Shown: positions 52,859 through 62,061, counted from the first letter of the stretch. The stretch: 64,000 nucleotides of DNA from a bacterium (GCA_017536545.1 JAFXHF010000015.1:62001-126000), one strand, 5' to 3'. Translations and numbers: made by a program. The notes: generated by a model not told the origin, from the letters alone.

Positions 52859-54560
52859 CTTCACCAACTAATTCTACGTATAATCTTATTCCACCTTTGT
52901 TCTCAGGATAGTAAAATTTTATTGTGTTTTTGCCACAGTTTAAATCTTCTGACAAATCTATTTGATTATACCTTTCTGATTTATCAAATTCAATTCTTTT
53001 GTCAATATTATTTATATTTACATCAATGTATTTTGATTTGTATTTGTTATCAACTACTAAAATAGCTTTGCCATTTTTTGAATAAAATGTTTGTACTGCT
53101 CGGGTTTGATCATCATCTGCTGATAATATTACAGGCTCTGTCGCAAGGGTTATATTTGAATAATAGTGTTTTAAAATCTGGTCATATGTCATTTTTAATT
53201 CTGTTCCCATATAACCTGCACCGTATTGGCTTAAACCCACACCGTGTCCGTAACCACCACCATATGCTTTGACATAAATCAACTGGCCTTCATTATTGTA
53301 TTCTTGTTCAAAAACAACATTAGCACTTGGTAGGGCTTTGCCTTTGTTTGTTAAAAGACGTCTTATCACAAGTTCTTTCTGTACAATGTAATTTTGGTTT
53401 TCTGTTTCAATTTCAAGCTCCATAATTTTTCCAGAAAGTCCACGTTTTTTCACGTTTAGAGCTTTAATTATTCCGATAGTATCACCTTTTTCAACCGCTG
53501 GAGTTATAAATCCTGTTGTACTTTGAGCTGCGATATTTGCTTGTACTGCATCTTGAATATCTTGTCCGCTCCATTCTCTTTCCCAACGGAAGTATGGTGA
53601 ATTTACATCAAAAGATTTTGGTTTTGATTTGTAAAATTCAGCTACTTTTTCTTCGCTATCAAGTGGCTCAAACTCATCATAATCAGGTTTTGCGATTAGA
53701 TAAGGTTTTGATTCTGATGGAAATGCTTTTGTTTTAACATCAGAGAATGTGTTTTCAAAACTTTCACTCCAACCACCAGCAGTTGACGAATATTGAGCTA
53801 AAATTAAATCCCAACCGTAAAGTGCAACTATACCTTCGGTTTCTTTAACTGCTTGGTTTGATAATTCTTTTTCTGTATTTGCACCAAAATAAACTTGGCT
53901 TGCAACTGAATCTACAACATCATAATTGGGGTTAAGTTTTATTCTTGGTGAAAGAACATAGTTTCTTGCCGCAACACTTTGAGCTTTTAGTGCTTCTAGT
54001 CCAAATCTAACAGGCATTTCGTTTGGTACAACACCTTTTAGGTATTGTTCAACTTCGATTTCGTTAACGATATGAAATTGATTTTCTTTCACGCAAGGTA
54101 CAATTTCGATTTCTCCACGATAAACCGCATTCTGTCCTGCTCTTTTTAAATCTTTAATTCCAATATTTCCGAAATTTGATTTAAAAGAAATTGGGTTCGT
54201 TGTGTTTAGAATTTCTTCATTTTTCTCATTAGTTAGGATAAAATTTTGTCCTTTTCGAGTTATTTTTATTGTTTCATCAGGAGTTAAAGTGTCAACAAAA
54301 TTTGTACCTTCAAAAAGTTCGTAATCGTCGGTGGCATAGATGGTTGCTTCTTGCCAAAAATATGACGTGAAATTATTTGTTCCAATTCCAACTCTAATAA
54401 GTTTTGATTTTGGTTCGTTTTGCTCAATAATTTGTGTTATTTGTTCTTTTAGATCAGCCGATAAAGGTGATGCCATAGGAATATCACCTAAGACATTAGC
54501 TTTTGCAATTGGACAAAATAACAACACGTTTAAAAATAATAAAATTCCCAACTTCTTCAT
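52833..54560 (-). CDS. SpoIID/LytB-domain protein (peptidoglycan lytic enzyme type)
   Basis: The ATG at 54560 (MKKLGILLFLNVLLFC) gives a signal peptide; no strong ribosome binding site is visible. The 575-residue exported protein has the SpoIID core from about residue 180: VPNEMP, EALKAQSVAARNYVL, and the signature GHGVGLSQYGA near 455, followed by MTYDQILKHYY. SpoIID enzymes cleave denuded glycan strands in the wall; non-sporulating relatives exist in cyanobacteria. No other sporulation gene is in view, so a cell-division or wall-remodelling role is likely. It is coupled to murJ by a 26-base overlap. Confidence 0.87.
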   Translation of the reverse strand: MKKLGILLFLNVLLFCPIAKANVLGDIPMASPLSADLKEQITQIIEQNEPKSKLIRVGIGTNNFTSYFWQEATIYATDDYELFEGTNFVDTLTPDETIKITRKGQNFILTNEKNEEILNTTNPISFKSNFGNIGIKDLKRAGQNAVYRGEIEIVPCVKENQFHIVNEIEVEQYLKGVVPNEMPVRFGLEALKAQSVAARNYVLSPRIKLNPNYDVVDSVASQVYFGANTEKELSNQAVKETEGIVALYGWDLILAQYSSTAGGWSESFENTFSDVKTKAFPSESKPYLIAKPDYDEFEPLDSEEKVAEFYKSKPKSFDVNSPYFRWEREWSGQDIQDAVQANIAAQSTTGFITPAVEKGDTIGIIKALNVKKRGLSGKIMELEIETENQNYIVQKELVIRRLLTNKGKALPSANVVFEQEYNNEGQLIYVKAYGGGYGHGVGLSQYGAGYMGTELKMTYDQILKHYYSNITLATEPVILSADDDQTRAVQTFYSKNGKAILVVDNKYKSKYIDVNINNIDKRIEFDKSERYNQIDLSEDLNCGKNTIKFYYPENKGGIRLYVELVGEDDRNISEK

Positions 54561-54575
54561 ATAAATATTATATGA

Positions 54576-54609
54576 CAAAAATCCCGAAACTTTTAAGTCT
54601 CGGGATTTT
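54576..54609 (-). terminator. Rho-independent terminator of cysS
   Basis: AAAATCCCGA (54578-54587) pairs with TCGGGATTTT (54600-54609); on the minus strand a T-run follows, five bases after the cysS stop. Confidence 0.88.
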
Positions 54610-54613
54610 GAAT

Positions 54614-55987
54614 TTATTTAAGTTCTAAAGTTGTTCCTTCTTTTGTATCTTTAACGATGATACCTGATTCATCGAGCGCAATTCTTATCTTGTCTGCGAT
54701 GTCCCAGTTTTTCTCAGCTCTTGCTTGTTTTCTTAGTTCAAGAACTTCATCCATAGAATTAAATGTTTGTCCTAGAACTTCTGATACGTGAGCTGCCGCT
54801 TTTGCTAAATCTTCATCAGAAACAGAAGCTTTTTCAAAAGTGAAACCTAATGCAGTTCCTAATTTGTATAAAATAGTGAACGCATCTTTTTCATCTTTAT
54901 TCGCTCTTGTAGCAAGGTCAAATAAAATTGCAAGTGCTTTTGAAGTGTTTAAGTCTTCATCCATAGCTTCAACAAACGCTTTGTATTCATCTGTTGTTGT
55001 GATGTCTAAGTTTTCGTTAATTGGTGTTTGTTTAGCGTTAACTAGACGTTTTGCACCTGCTTGAGCTGCAGTTAGAGCTTCATCTGAAAATTCAACTGGC
55101 ATTCTGTAGTGGTTTGTCAAAATGAATAATCTTAATGTGTTTGCGTCATAATTTTTCAACATATCATCAATAGTTAAGAAATTACCTAAAGATTTAGACA
55201 TTTTTTCTTTGTTAATAGTTACAAAACCATTGTGTAACCAGTAATTAACGAATTTACATCCGTTTGCACATTCAGATTGTGCAATTTCGTTTTCGTGGTG
55301 AGGGAAGATTAAATCTGCACCACCAGCGTGAATATCGATAGTCTTACCTAAATATTTTCTACTCATTGCAGAACATTCGATGTGCCAACCAGGACGGCCA
55401 ACGCCCCAAGGTGAGTTGTAGCCAAATTTTTCATCACGTTTCCATAATGCAAAATCTAGTGGATCTTCTTTTAAATCGCCAACTTCAATTCTTGCACCAC
55501 TTTCTAATTGGTCAATAGGTTGTTTTGAAAGATAACCGTATTGAGGGAATTTTTTAACTCTGAAATAAACATCTCCATCAGCTTCATAAGCGTATCCGTT
55601 TGCAATTAAATCTTTTACGATTGAAATCATTTCGCCTAAAGTTTTTGTTGCAAAAGGCTCAATATCTGGTTTTAAATTATTTAATTTATTCATTGAGTTT
55701 TCAAATTGTTTGTACCAATATTGTGAAACTTCAGTTGGTGTTTTCCCTTCTTTTTCTGCTTTTTTAAGGATTTTGTCATCAACGTCAGTTACGTTACGGC
55801 AATATGTAACGTCATATCCTTTAAACTTTAAATATCTATATAGAACGTCCCAAGTGATGTAACATCTTGCGTGTCCTAGGTGAGCATAATCATATACTGT
55901 TGGACCACAAACGTACATTTTAACTTTGTTTCCGTCCATTGGTTTAAATTCTTCTACTGTATTTGTGTAAGAGTTAAATAATTTCAT
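54614..55987 (-). CDS. cysS: Cysteine--tRNA ligase
   Basis: The 457-residue class I synthetase has CGPTVYDYAHLGHARCY (HIGH-type motif near 28-44), zinc-binding residues (Cys28, Cys and His in GRPGWHIECSAMS and HHENE), and KMSKSLGN (the KMSKS motif, near 265). It charges tRNA-Cys with cysteine. GAGGGA lies upstream of the ATG. It appears as a single gene bounded by a terminator at 54576. Confidence 0.97.
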   Translation of the reverse strand: MKLFNSYTNTVEEFKPMDGNKVKMYVCGPTVYDYAHLGHARCYITWDVLYRYLKFKGYDVTYCRNVTDVDDKILKKAEKEGKTPTEVSQYWYKQFENSMNKLNNLKPDIEPFATKTLGEMISIVKDLIANGYAYEADGDVYFRVKKFPQYGYLSKQPIDQLESGARIEVGDLKEDPLDFALWKRDEKFGYNSPWGVGRPGWHIECSAMSRKYLGKTIDIHAGGADLIFPHHENEIAQSECANGCKFVNYWLHNGFVTINKEKMSKSLGNFLTIDDMLKNYDANTLRLFILTNHYRMPVEFSDEALTAAQAGAKRLVNAKQTPINENLDITTTDEYKAFVEAMDEDLNTSKALAILFDLATRANKDEKDAFTILYKLGTALGFTFEKASVSDEDLAKAAAHVSEVLGQTFNSMDEVLELRKQARAEKNWDIADKIRIALDESGIIVKDTKEGTTLELK

Positions 55988-56039
55988 ATAGTCCCTCGTT
56001 TCTAGATTTAGGGTATCACAAAGAGGTTAAGATTTCTAC

Positions 56040-56684
56040 TTAGTACCCTTTTAATTCTTCAAATATCTCAAACATTTTTGGGTAAATGGTTTCTAGTGGA
56101 ACTTCTTCGTCAAGTTCAAGAGTTATTGTCGGAATATTTCTTTCAACTCCACAATACGTACCAAAACTTCCAGGTGTAGGATAGCCGATACTTCCTTCAG
56201 CTGGATAGTCAATAATTTCTGAAATTTTTTCTGCTATTTCTTTTGCAGGGCCATCGTAATTTACAACCTTGTATGGTGCATGAATTGTTAGGATTAGTTT
56301 TGGTGAATATTTTTCAATAACGTTAATTACAAATTGTGTTTCAATCTCGCTAGCTGGATGTTTCCCCCCGTAATAAGCAGTTGTACAATCATCGCAAGTT
56401 GCGTTCTCTCCTTCATTTTTTCCCCAATTTTTAGTTGGGAAATTTCTGTTTAAGTCAACACCGTTTGAATTTGTTCTAATGTTTTTACTAAGTCCATCAG
56501 GGTTTAAACAAGGGATAAAAAGTAGGTTGCTTGGTGAGTGTGTTTTTAGATATTCTTCTATCAAGTGTTTCCCTTGTGGTTCGTCGCCGTGAAAAACTCC
56601 GATAATAAGAACGTTATTATCGATACTTTCTCCAACTAATTCGATATTATTACCAAGTTTAGTTTTAATGCTCTCCAAAATATT
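56040..56684 (-). CDS. M14-type zinc carboxypeptidase/murein peptide amidase-like
   Basis: I start at 56684 (MNILESIKTKLGN) because GAGGGA stands upstream, overlapping the stop of ftsY. The 214-residue protein has the M14 zinc and substrate residues: HGDE (HxxE, about 33-36), RTNSNGVDLNRNFP with Arg and the Asn-Arg pair, a later zinc His in LTIHAPYK, and TLELDEE with catalytic Glu near the end. Small M14 proteins of this type include MpaA, which releases diaminopimelate from murein tripeptide, and related desuccinylases. A cytosolic wall-peptide recycling role is likely. It is co-transcribed with ftsY. Confidence 0.82.
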   Translation of the reverse strand, partial: NILESIKTKLGNNIELVGESIDNNVLIIGVFHGDEPQGKHLIEEYLKTHSPSNLLFIPCLNPDGLSKNIRTNSNGVDLNRNFPTKNWGKNEGENATCDDCTTAYYGGKHPASEIETQFVINVIEKYSPKLILTIHAPYKVVNYDGPAKEIAEKISEIIDYPAEGSIGYPTPGSFGTYCGVERNIPTITLELDEEVPLETIYPKMFEIFEELKGY

Positions 56685-56691
56685 CATGAGT

Positions 56692-57612
56692 TTATCCCTC
56701 AAATAGAGCGTTTATAAAATCGTCAGTATCAAAAGCTTTTAAATCTGTCATTTTTTCGCCAACTCCAACAAGTTTTACTGGTAATTTCATTTCTTTGGCA
56801 ATAGCAATAATTATTGCTCCTTTTGCACTTCCATCAAGTTTTGTTAGTGCAACTGAAGTCAAATTTACAGCTTCCGTGAATACTTTTGCTTGTTGTAATC
56901 CGTTTTGACCTGTGTTTGCGTCAATTACCAAAATACTTTCTCTGAGTGCTTCAGGAGCTTGTTTATCGATTACAGTTTTAATCTTTTTAAGTTCTTCCAT
57001 TAGGTTGAATTTGTTTTGAAGTCTTCCAGCAGTGTCAATTAAAATTACATCATAATTTTCATTCCTAGCTTTTTGTACAGCTTCATAAACAACAGATGCT
57101 GGGTCTGCTTTATCTCTTCGAACAATGTCAGCTCCTGCTCTTTCAGACCAAATATTTAGTTGTTCTTCTGCGGCAGCTCTGAATGTATCGCCAGCAGCGA
57201 CAAGAACTTTTTTACCTTGTTGTTTAAATTGGTAAGCCATTTTTGCAATCAGTGTGGTTTTACCAGCACCATTAACACCTGCGATAAAATAAATATTTAA
57301 TTCATTATCGTTGTATTTTAATTCTGTTGAACCTGCTTCAGATAGGGTTTTTCTAAATTCATCTTTTAAGTAATTTTTTAATTCAGACGGTTTTGCGTTT
57401 TTCTTAGAACGGAGATTATCAACTAACTCTGCAGCGTAATTAACGCCTAAATCAGCACTGATAAGAGTATCTTCAATATCATCAAGGGCAAATTCTGAAT
57501 ATTCTTCTTCAGTTTCATCAACATTTGACAAAACATTTCCAACAAGATTTTGGGCTGTGTTTGATACAGCATTTTTTAGGTTTTCAAATTTATCCTTAAA
57601 AAATCCGAACAA
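56692..57612 (-). CDS. ftsY: Signal recognition particle receptor FtsY
   Basis: The 306-residue protein has the NG domain: N-domain helices (residues 30-95), GVNGAGKTTLIAKMA (P-loop, about 113-127), DTAGRLQNK (G3), TKLDGSAKG (G4) and the final GVGEKMTDLKAFD. It is the SRP receptor GTPase that docks ribosome-SRP complexes at the membrane. The acidic A domain is short. It lies between mpaA-like and nusB, with a G+C-rich repeat in the gap before nusB. Confidence 0.96.
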   Translation of the reverse strand: MFGFFKDKFENLKNAVSNTAQNLVGNVLSNVDETEEEYSEFALDDIEDTLISADLGVNYAAELVDNLRSKKNAKPSELKNYLKDEFRKTLSEAGSTELKYNDNELNIYFIAGVNGAGKTTLIAKMAYQFKQQGKKVLVAAGDTFRAAAEEQLNIWSERAGADIVRRDKADPASVVYEAVQKARNENYDVILIDTAGRLQNKFNLMEELKKIKTVIDKQAPEALRESILVIDANTGQNGLQQAKVFTEAVNLTSVALTKLDGSAKGAIIIAIAKEMKLPVKLVGVGEKMTDLKAFDTDDFINALFEG

Positions 57613-57619
57613 TTTAATT

Positions 57620-57660
57620 GCTCCCTCACCCTATCCCTCTCCCCCTAAATGTGGCGAGGG
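57620..57660. repeat. G+C-rich CCCTCACCCTA-type dyad element
   Basis: Between ftsY and nusB lies CTCCCTCACCCTATCCCTCTCCCCC followed by GGCGAGGG; the outer arms CCCTCACC/GGCGAGGG form an imperfect dyad. Similar CCCTCACCCTAACCCTCTCCC sequences are widespread extragenic repeats in bacteria (general knowledge). It stands out against the AT-rich background. Confidence 0.55.
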
Positions 57661-57670
57661 TATTAGTTCC

Positions 57671-58330
57671 CTATTTTAAGCCGTTGTCAACGATAACTTT
57701 TGCTAATACACCGTTAATAAATGATGAGCTATCATCTGTTGAATATTTTTTAGCTAATTCAACAGCTTCATCAACAACAACTTTCATTGGAGTTTCTTTG
57801 ATATATAGAAGTTCTGAAAGTGCTATTCTTAGGATATCTTTATCCATTTTTACAAGTCTTTCAAAGTCCCAGCCTGTTGAATATTTTTTGATGATAGAAT
57901 CGATTTCATCGTGATTTTTTTGGAAAGTTTCAGCAATTTGGATTGCGTAATTTTTAACTTCGCCTTGAGATTCAAGTGTTGTAAATTCTGCAATTTCAAG
58001 AGCTAATAACGCTTTTTCTGCAACTTCAATCATTTCTTCTACTCTTGCTGACATATCTGATGTCATTGGTAGAGGAACTGCAATGTTTGCTGCATCAAGT
58101 GGTCTATTTAAGTTGATTTCGTGTTCAGCTTCGTAATCATCAATTTTATTTTTCATATCGATTAAAGCACCCAATGATGTTTTTAAATCATCACTTGCAC
58201 TGCTTGAAAGAATTCTAACAGACTTAACGATAATATCGTCTAAGTTTTCTTTAGAATAGTTTGTAATTGTTTTATCAAATTGTGAAAATAAAATGAATGC
58301 TAATTCTCTTGATGCTCTACGGGCTTGCAT
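57671..58330 (-). CDS. nusB: Transcription antitermination protein NusB
   Basis: The 219-residue protein starts MQARRASRELAFILFSQFD, the NusB N-terminus, and ends with the conserved ILRIALSELLYIKETPMKVVVDEAVELAKKYS and SSFINGVLAKV in pieces. It is about 75 residues longer than E. coli NusB because of an insertion (about 40-130), as in cyanobacterial homologues. NusB with NusE (S10) acts in rRNA antitermination. AAGAGG precedes the ATG. It probably heads the nusB-ftsY-mpaA transcript. Confidence 0.95.
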   Translation of the reverse strand: MQARRASRELAFILFSQFDKTITNYSKENLDDIIVKSVRILSSSASDDLKTSLGALIDMKNKIDDYEAEHEINLNRPLDAANIAVPLPMTSDMSARVEEMIEVAEKALLALEIAEFTTLESQGEVKNYAIQIAETFQKNHDEIDSIIKKYSTGWDFERLVKMDKDILRIALSELLYIKETPMKVVVDEAVELAKKYSTDDSSSFINGVLAKVIVDNGLK

Positions 58331-58411
58331 AATTTACCTCTTAATTTTTCATATCTTATATCTTGCCCTAAGAATATCATGAAAAATTTTCTACGACAAG
58401 AAATATTGTTC

Positions 58412-59392
58412 TTATTTTACATATCGAATACCATATTTTTTATATTTTTTGTAGCCACTTCTAATATTAGGTTCTTTTTGTTTTACATCTTTAGCAAGTT
58501 GTTTGAAACAAGCTTTTGTTTTAGACAATTTTTTATGTTCATATCCTGCTCCATATAATTTAGCGTTTGGTTTGTAGTAAAAAGAACATATTCTTCCGTC
58601 GGTGTGTTTTAATTCTGCTATTGTATGGTTTATTTCGCACTGACCTTGGTTTACTAAATCTATGAGTTCATTGTATTTTTCAACTTGTTTTTCATAATTC
58701 TGTTCAAAGCTTTTTTTAAATTCACTTGAAATATCTTCTGGAATGTTTTTTTCTGGAGTTCTGTTTGGATTGAACTCAATGAATTGGATACCTTTGCCGT
58801 TGTTAATCGGTTTTTTACAACGATATACTTTTTCAAAAGTTGTGTTGTTTACTTTTTCGACTTTGTAATCATTTATTGTTTTTATTTTTGGACTTGTTAC
58901 TTTTTTATTTTCGGTAATAGAATCAATTACTTTTATTTCTGGGTATTTTGCTTCAATTTCTATCGCTAGTTTCTCTAAACAACCATTATCAATAGCCACA
59001 GGATAATTATCATAACCATACATTTTTGTGTATGTGATAGACATTTTTTCAGAAACTTCTTTTGTGTTTAAATCAAAATCTATAAAGCAAGTACTTTTTC
59101 CATATTCTTTGCTAACTCTAATCTTTGTCGTTTTTGTACATTTACCAGAATTGAGTAATTGTAAGCTATATTTATTGCTATTTTGGAGTCTTTCTATACA
59201 TTTTAATTGAGATTTCTCATTTGGATAGAGTAATGGGTTTTTACAAAAATATTCTTGATAAACATTTCCAGGAATAATGACCTCTTTTTGGCCTTTATCT
59301 TCGCAAGTATAAAATTCCTCAAATGTAGCAGTTGCAAATGCTGGTAAAATTATTCCAATTACTATAAGAGTGGTCAAAATTACTTTTTTCAT
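58412..59392 (-). CDS. Secreted protein with internal two-fold repeat
   Basis: The 326-residue protein has a signal peptide (MKKVILTTLIVIGIILPAFA) and an internal duplication: SGKCTKTTKIRVSKEYGKSTC (about 82-102, in part) matches QGQCEINHTIAELKHTDGRIC, and NGCLEKLAIEIEAKYPEI matches KACFKQLAKDVKQKEPNI. Each copy carries paired cysteines, similar in style to the Cys-rich secreted family at 1011, 15011 and 15691. The ATG lies in a perfect hairpin whose loop is the AGGAG ribosome binding site, suggesting control at initiation. Function unknown. Confidence 0.75.
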   Translation of the reverse strand: MKKVILTTLIVIGIILPAFATATFEEFYTCEDKGQKEVIIPGNVYQEYFCKNPLLYPNEKSQLKCIERLQNSNKYSLQLLNSGKCTKTTKIRVSKEYGKSTCFIDFDLNTKEVSEKMSITYTKMYGYDNYPVAIDNGCLEKLAIEIEAKYPEIKVIDSITENKKVTSPKIKTINDYKVEKVNNTTFEKVYRCKKPINNGKGIQFIEFNPNRTPEKNIPEDISSEFKKSFEQNYEKQVEKYNELIDLVNQGQCEINHTIAELKHTDGRICSFYYKPNAKLYGAGYEHKKLSKTKACFKQLAKDVKQKEPNIRSGYKKYKKYGIRYVK

Positions 59393-59414
59393 ACAAGATC
59401 TCCTATCTTGTATG
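59390..59414 (-). promoter_or_regulatory. Start-codon hairpin sequestering the Shine-Dalgarno sequence
   Basis: On the minus strand CATACAAGAT, AGGAG, ATCTTGTATG form a ten-base-pair perfect stem with the five-base Shine-Dalgarno sequence as loop; ATG of the 59392 gene is in the 3' arm. It could be an RNA thermometer-like or protein-bound switch. Confidence 0.7.
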
Positions 59415-59446
59415 AAATTATAACATTTTAAATACCCTTCGTAATC

Positions 59447-60022
59447 CTATTTATGTGTGAATTTATCAACAATTTTTTGTTTTGCTCCAACAAATAAATT
59501 TTTATAAAACTCATAAAAATCTCTCACGTAGAATTTTATAATTTCAAGTCGGGATGCTTTTTCTGGACATTGGTTGATTTTGTCTGGTAAGGTTCCAAAA
59601 TCTCTACAAATTGGTGGTCGTTTTTCATAAACGTTACATCTTCCAAAATCTGTTAAAAACGGACAATAATTTCTATAATTTTTAGCATCTTCAATAAGTG
59701 CCTTAACCTGTTCCATACTTTTTATTTCTAATTCTTCCATAACTTTTTGAGGAATACCCATAATTTTATTCCCATATTGGTCAAAACCAACAAGCTGGAC
59801 AGGATTTGGTGTTGTGTTATAAATTACAGAATTATATGTATCTCTAGGGTCATTTCTACCAATATTTACAGCAGAATAAATACTGCGTCTTAACTCTTGA
59901 GGATATTTTGGTAAAAAATCCTCAGGAAGTGGTGCGTCTTGGCAACATCTTGCTTTACATTTAGCTATAAAGCATTTACTTGGTTCTGTAAGGTATGTGG
60001 TTATTTTTTGTTTGATTTTCAT
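59447..60022 (-). CDS. YkgJ-type Cys-cluster protein
   Basis: The 191-residue protein carries the YkgJ/UPF0153-like cysteine pattern: KCFIAKCKARCCQDAP near the N-terminus, then YCPFLTDFGRCNVYEKRPPICRDFG and NQCPEKAS (first part in pieces). Such clusters probably bind zinc or an iron-sulphur cluster; the exact reaction is unknown. No strong ribosome binding site is visible. It is a single gene upstream of a bidirectional terminator. Confidence 0.82.
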   Translation of the reverse strand: MKIKQKITTYLTEPSKCFIAKCKARCCQDAPLPEDFLPKYPQELRRSIYSAVNIGRNDPRDTYNSVIYNTTPNPVQLVGFDQYGNKIMGIPQKVMEELEIKSMEQVKALIEDAKNYRNYCPFLTDFGRCNVYEKRPPICRDFGTLPDKINQCPEKASRLEIIKFYVRDFYEFYKNLFVGAKQKIVDKFTHK

Positions 60023-60060
60023 AACTATTATAAATTAGAACATAATTAATTTTGCTAAAA

Positions 60061-60093
60061 AAAAAGAGATAAGCTATAAGCTTATCTCTTTTT
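60061..60093. terminator. Bidirectional Rho-independent terminator
   Basis: AAAAAGAGATAAGC (60061-60074) pairs with GCTTATCTCTTTTT (60080-60093). It ends rpsA on the minus strand and would also act on the plus strand. Confidence 0.9.
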
Positions 60094-60113
60094 GATGACA
60101 TCTGAATATAAAA

Positions 60114-61184
60114 CTATTCAGCAACTTCTTCTTTGTTGATGTCTTTAACGCTTAAAGCGATTCTGTGTTCTTGAGGAGTGAATTTTTTGATTAACACTTC
60201 AACACTGTCACCAACTTTGAATTTGTTGAATGGGTTAACATTTTCTTCAGCCATTTCAGAAACTGGTAATAATGCTTCAACGCCTGGGAAGATGTTGATG
60301 AATGCACCAAAACCTGTAACTTTGTTTACAGTACCTGTAATTACTTGGCCTTCAGAGAATTGACCTTCGATTTGTTGCCATGGATCTTCGCCCATTCTTT
60401 TTAGAGATAATGAAATACGTTTTAGTTCGCTATCAATTTTAATGATTTTAACTTCTAAAGTTTCACCTAGAGAAATAACATCTGATGGATGTTTAATTCT
60501 TTGCCATGAAATTTCAGAAATTGGAAGTAAACCATCGATACCGTTGATATCAACGAAAGCACCGAAGTCAGCGATTCTAACAACTTCACCTTTAACGATT
60601 TGATCTTCAGCAAGTTCTGAAAGAATGTTATCAACAACTTGATCTCTTTGTTCAGCAACAGCTTGTCTTTGAGAAAGGATAAGTTTGTTTTTCTTAGGAT
60701 CAGCTTCAAGAACTTTAACTTCGATTTTTTGATCTAATAGACCGTCAAATGGAGTGCCAGTTCTTAATTGAGATGATGGGATGAAACCTTTAAGATCAGC
60801 TACATCAACTAATACACCACCTTTAACAACTGAAACAACTTTTGCAAGGATTGTATCGCCTTGAACTTTAGCATCGTTAAGTTGAGCCCAAGCTTGAGCG
60901 AATGCAAGTCTTTTAAGTGATAATAACATACCATCTTCATCGTGTTCTTCTTTTAATACGTAAAATTCTTTTACGTCGCCGATTTCTAATGGAGCTGCTT
61001 CTTCAGCTGAAGAAATTTCTTTGTTTGGTAAATAAGCTTCAGTTTTAGCACCACGAACGCTGATTAGGTAACCATCTTGGTCTTTTCTTAAAACAGTACC
61101 TTCAACGATGTCTGCTACTGAATGTCCGTTTGAAAAACTTTCTTCTAATAGTTTTTCGAATTCATCTAACATTACTTGTGTCAT
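60114..61184 (-). CDS. rpsA: 30S ribosomal protein S1, four S1 domains
   Basis: The ATG at 61184 (MTQVMLDEFEKLL) has AAAGGAG eight bases upstream; an earlier frame to 61217 overlaps ispH. The 356-residue protein has four S1 RNA-binding domains, near 20-90, 108-175, 193-262 and 280-348, with repeats such as GEVVRIADFGAFVDINGIDG and GTVNKVTGFGAFINIFPG. It has fewer domains than E. coli S1 (six). It binds mRNA and helps initiation; the gene follows ispH, whose stop lies four bases before its ATG. Confidence 0.93.
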   Translation of the reverse strand: MTQVMLDEFEKLLEESFSNGHSVADIVEGTVLRKDQDGYLISVRGAKTEAYLPNKEISSAEEAAPLEIGDVKEFYVLKEEHDEDGMLLSLKRLAFAQAWAQLNDAKVQGDTILAKVVSVVKGGVLVDVADLKGFIPSSQLRTGTPFDGLLDQKIEVKVLEADPKKNKLILSQRQAVAEQRDQVVDNILSELAEDQIVKGEVVRIADFGAFVDINGIDGLLPISEISWQRIKHPSDVISLGETLEVKIIKIDSELKRISLSLKRMGEDPWQQIEGQFSEGQVITGTVNKVTGFGAFINIFPGVEALLPVSEMAEENVNPFNKFKVGDSVEVLIKKFTPQEHRIALSVKDINKEEVAE

Positions 61185-61188
61185 TTTT

Positions 61189-62061
61189 TTATTCTCCTTT
61201 TCTTTGTATATTTTCAATGACTTTGTTTATCAAGTTTTGAGGGGTTGATGCTCCTGCAGTGATTGAAATTCTTTGAGATTTTTCAATCAAATCTTCGTAT
61301 CCATCTAACTCTTCACTAGTTTCAATATGAATTGTTGATGTTATATCTTTTAAAATTTCTGCTAAATGTGTTGTGTTTGCACTTTTTTTAGAGCCAACAA
61401 CAATCATTAAATCACTTTCTTTTGCTAATTCTTTTGCTTCAGCTTGGCGTTTTGCGGTGCTTTGGCAAATAGTATTAGCAATATGTAGTTCTTTTGAGAT
61501 AGGTGTTAAGTAAGCAACAATTTCGTTTAAATTCGAAATCATTTGAGTTGTTTGGACAACAACACCAATTTTCTTATGGTTTTTAAGTTCTTCTTCATAA
61601 ACTTTTAACTGTTCAGAAGAATCTGCAACAAGAACATTTTTGCTGAATTGTTCCGCATTTGCTTTAATTGCAACAACTTCTGGATGTTGAGCTTTTCCAA
61701 CAATTACAACGTAAAAGTCATTTTGTGCAAATTCAATAGCTTTTTGCTGAACTTTTTTTACATCAGGGCAAGTTAAATCGTAAACTTCGTAGCCAGCTTT
61801 TTCAATTGATTCAAAGACTTCAGGACTTTCGCCATGACTTCTTACAACACAAATTCCATCACCTTTTTCTGGTAATTCACTTAAAGATTTGATGCCAAGA
61901 GCGTCTAATTCTTCAATTACGTGTGAATTGTGAATAAGTTCACCAAGCACACAAATATTACGCTCAGGGTTTTCAGCTTTTAAGTTTTTTACAGTATCAA
62001 CGGCTCTTTTTACGCCGTAACAAAAGCCTGCAAATTTTGCTAATTTAATATCTTTCGGCAA
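61189..62061 (-). CDS. ispH: 4-hydroxy-3-methylbut-2-enyl diphosphate reductase
   Basis: The 290-residue enzyme carries the three cysteines of its iron-sulphur cluster (FAGFCYGVKRAVD near 13, YDLTCPDVKK near 96, TICQSTAKRQ near 194), the GELIHNSHVIEEL segment, VQTTQM and SVTAGASTPQ-type C-terminal motif (ITAGASTPQNLI). It performs the last step of the MEP pathway, making IPP and DMAPP. It lies four bases upstream of rpsA and is probably co-transcribed with it. Confidence 0.96.
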   Translation of the reverse strand: MPKDIKLAKFAGFCYGVKRAVDTVKNLKAENPERNICVLGELIHNSHVIEELDALGIKSLSELPEKGDGICVVRSHGESPEVFESIEKAGYEVYDLTCPDVKKVQQKAIEFAQNDFYVVIVGKAQHPEVVAIKANAEQFSKNVLVADSSEQLKVYEEELKNHKKIGVVVQTTQMISNLNEIVAYLTPISKELHIANTICQSTAKRQAEAKELAKESDLMIVVGSKKSANTTHLAEILKDITSTIHIETSEELDGYEDLIEKSQRISITAGASTPQNLINKVIENIQRKGE

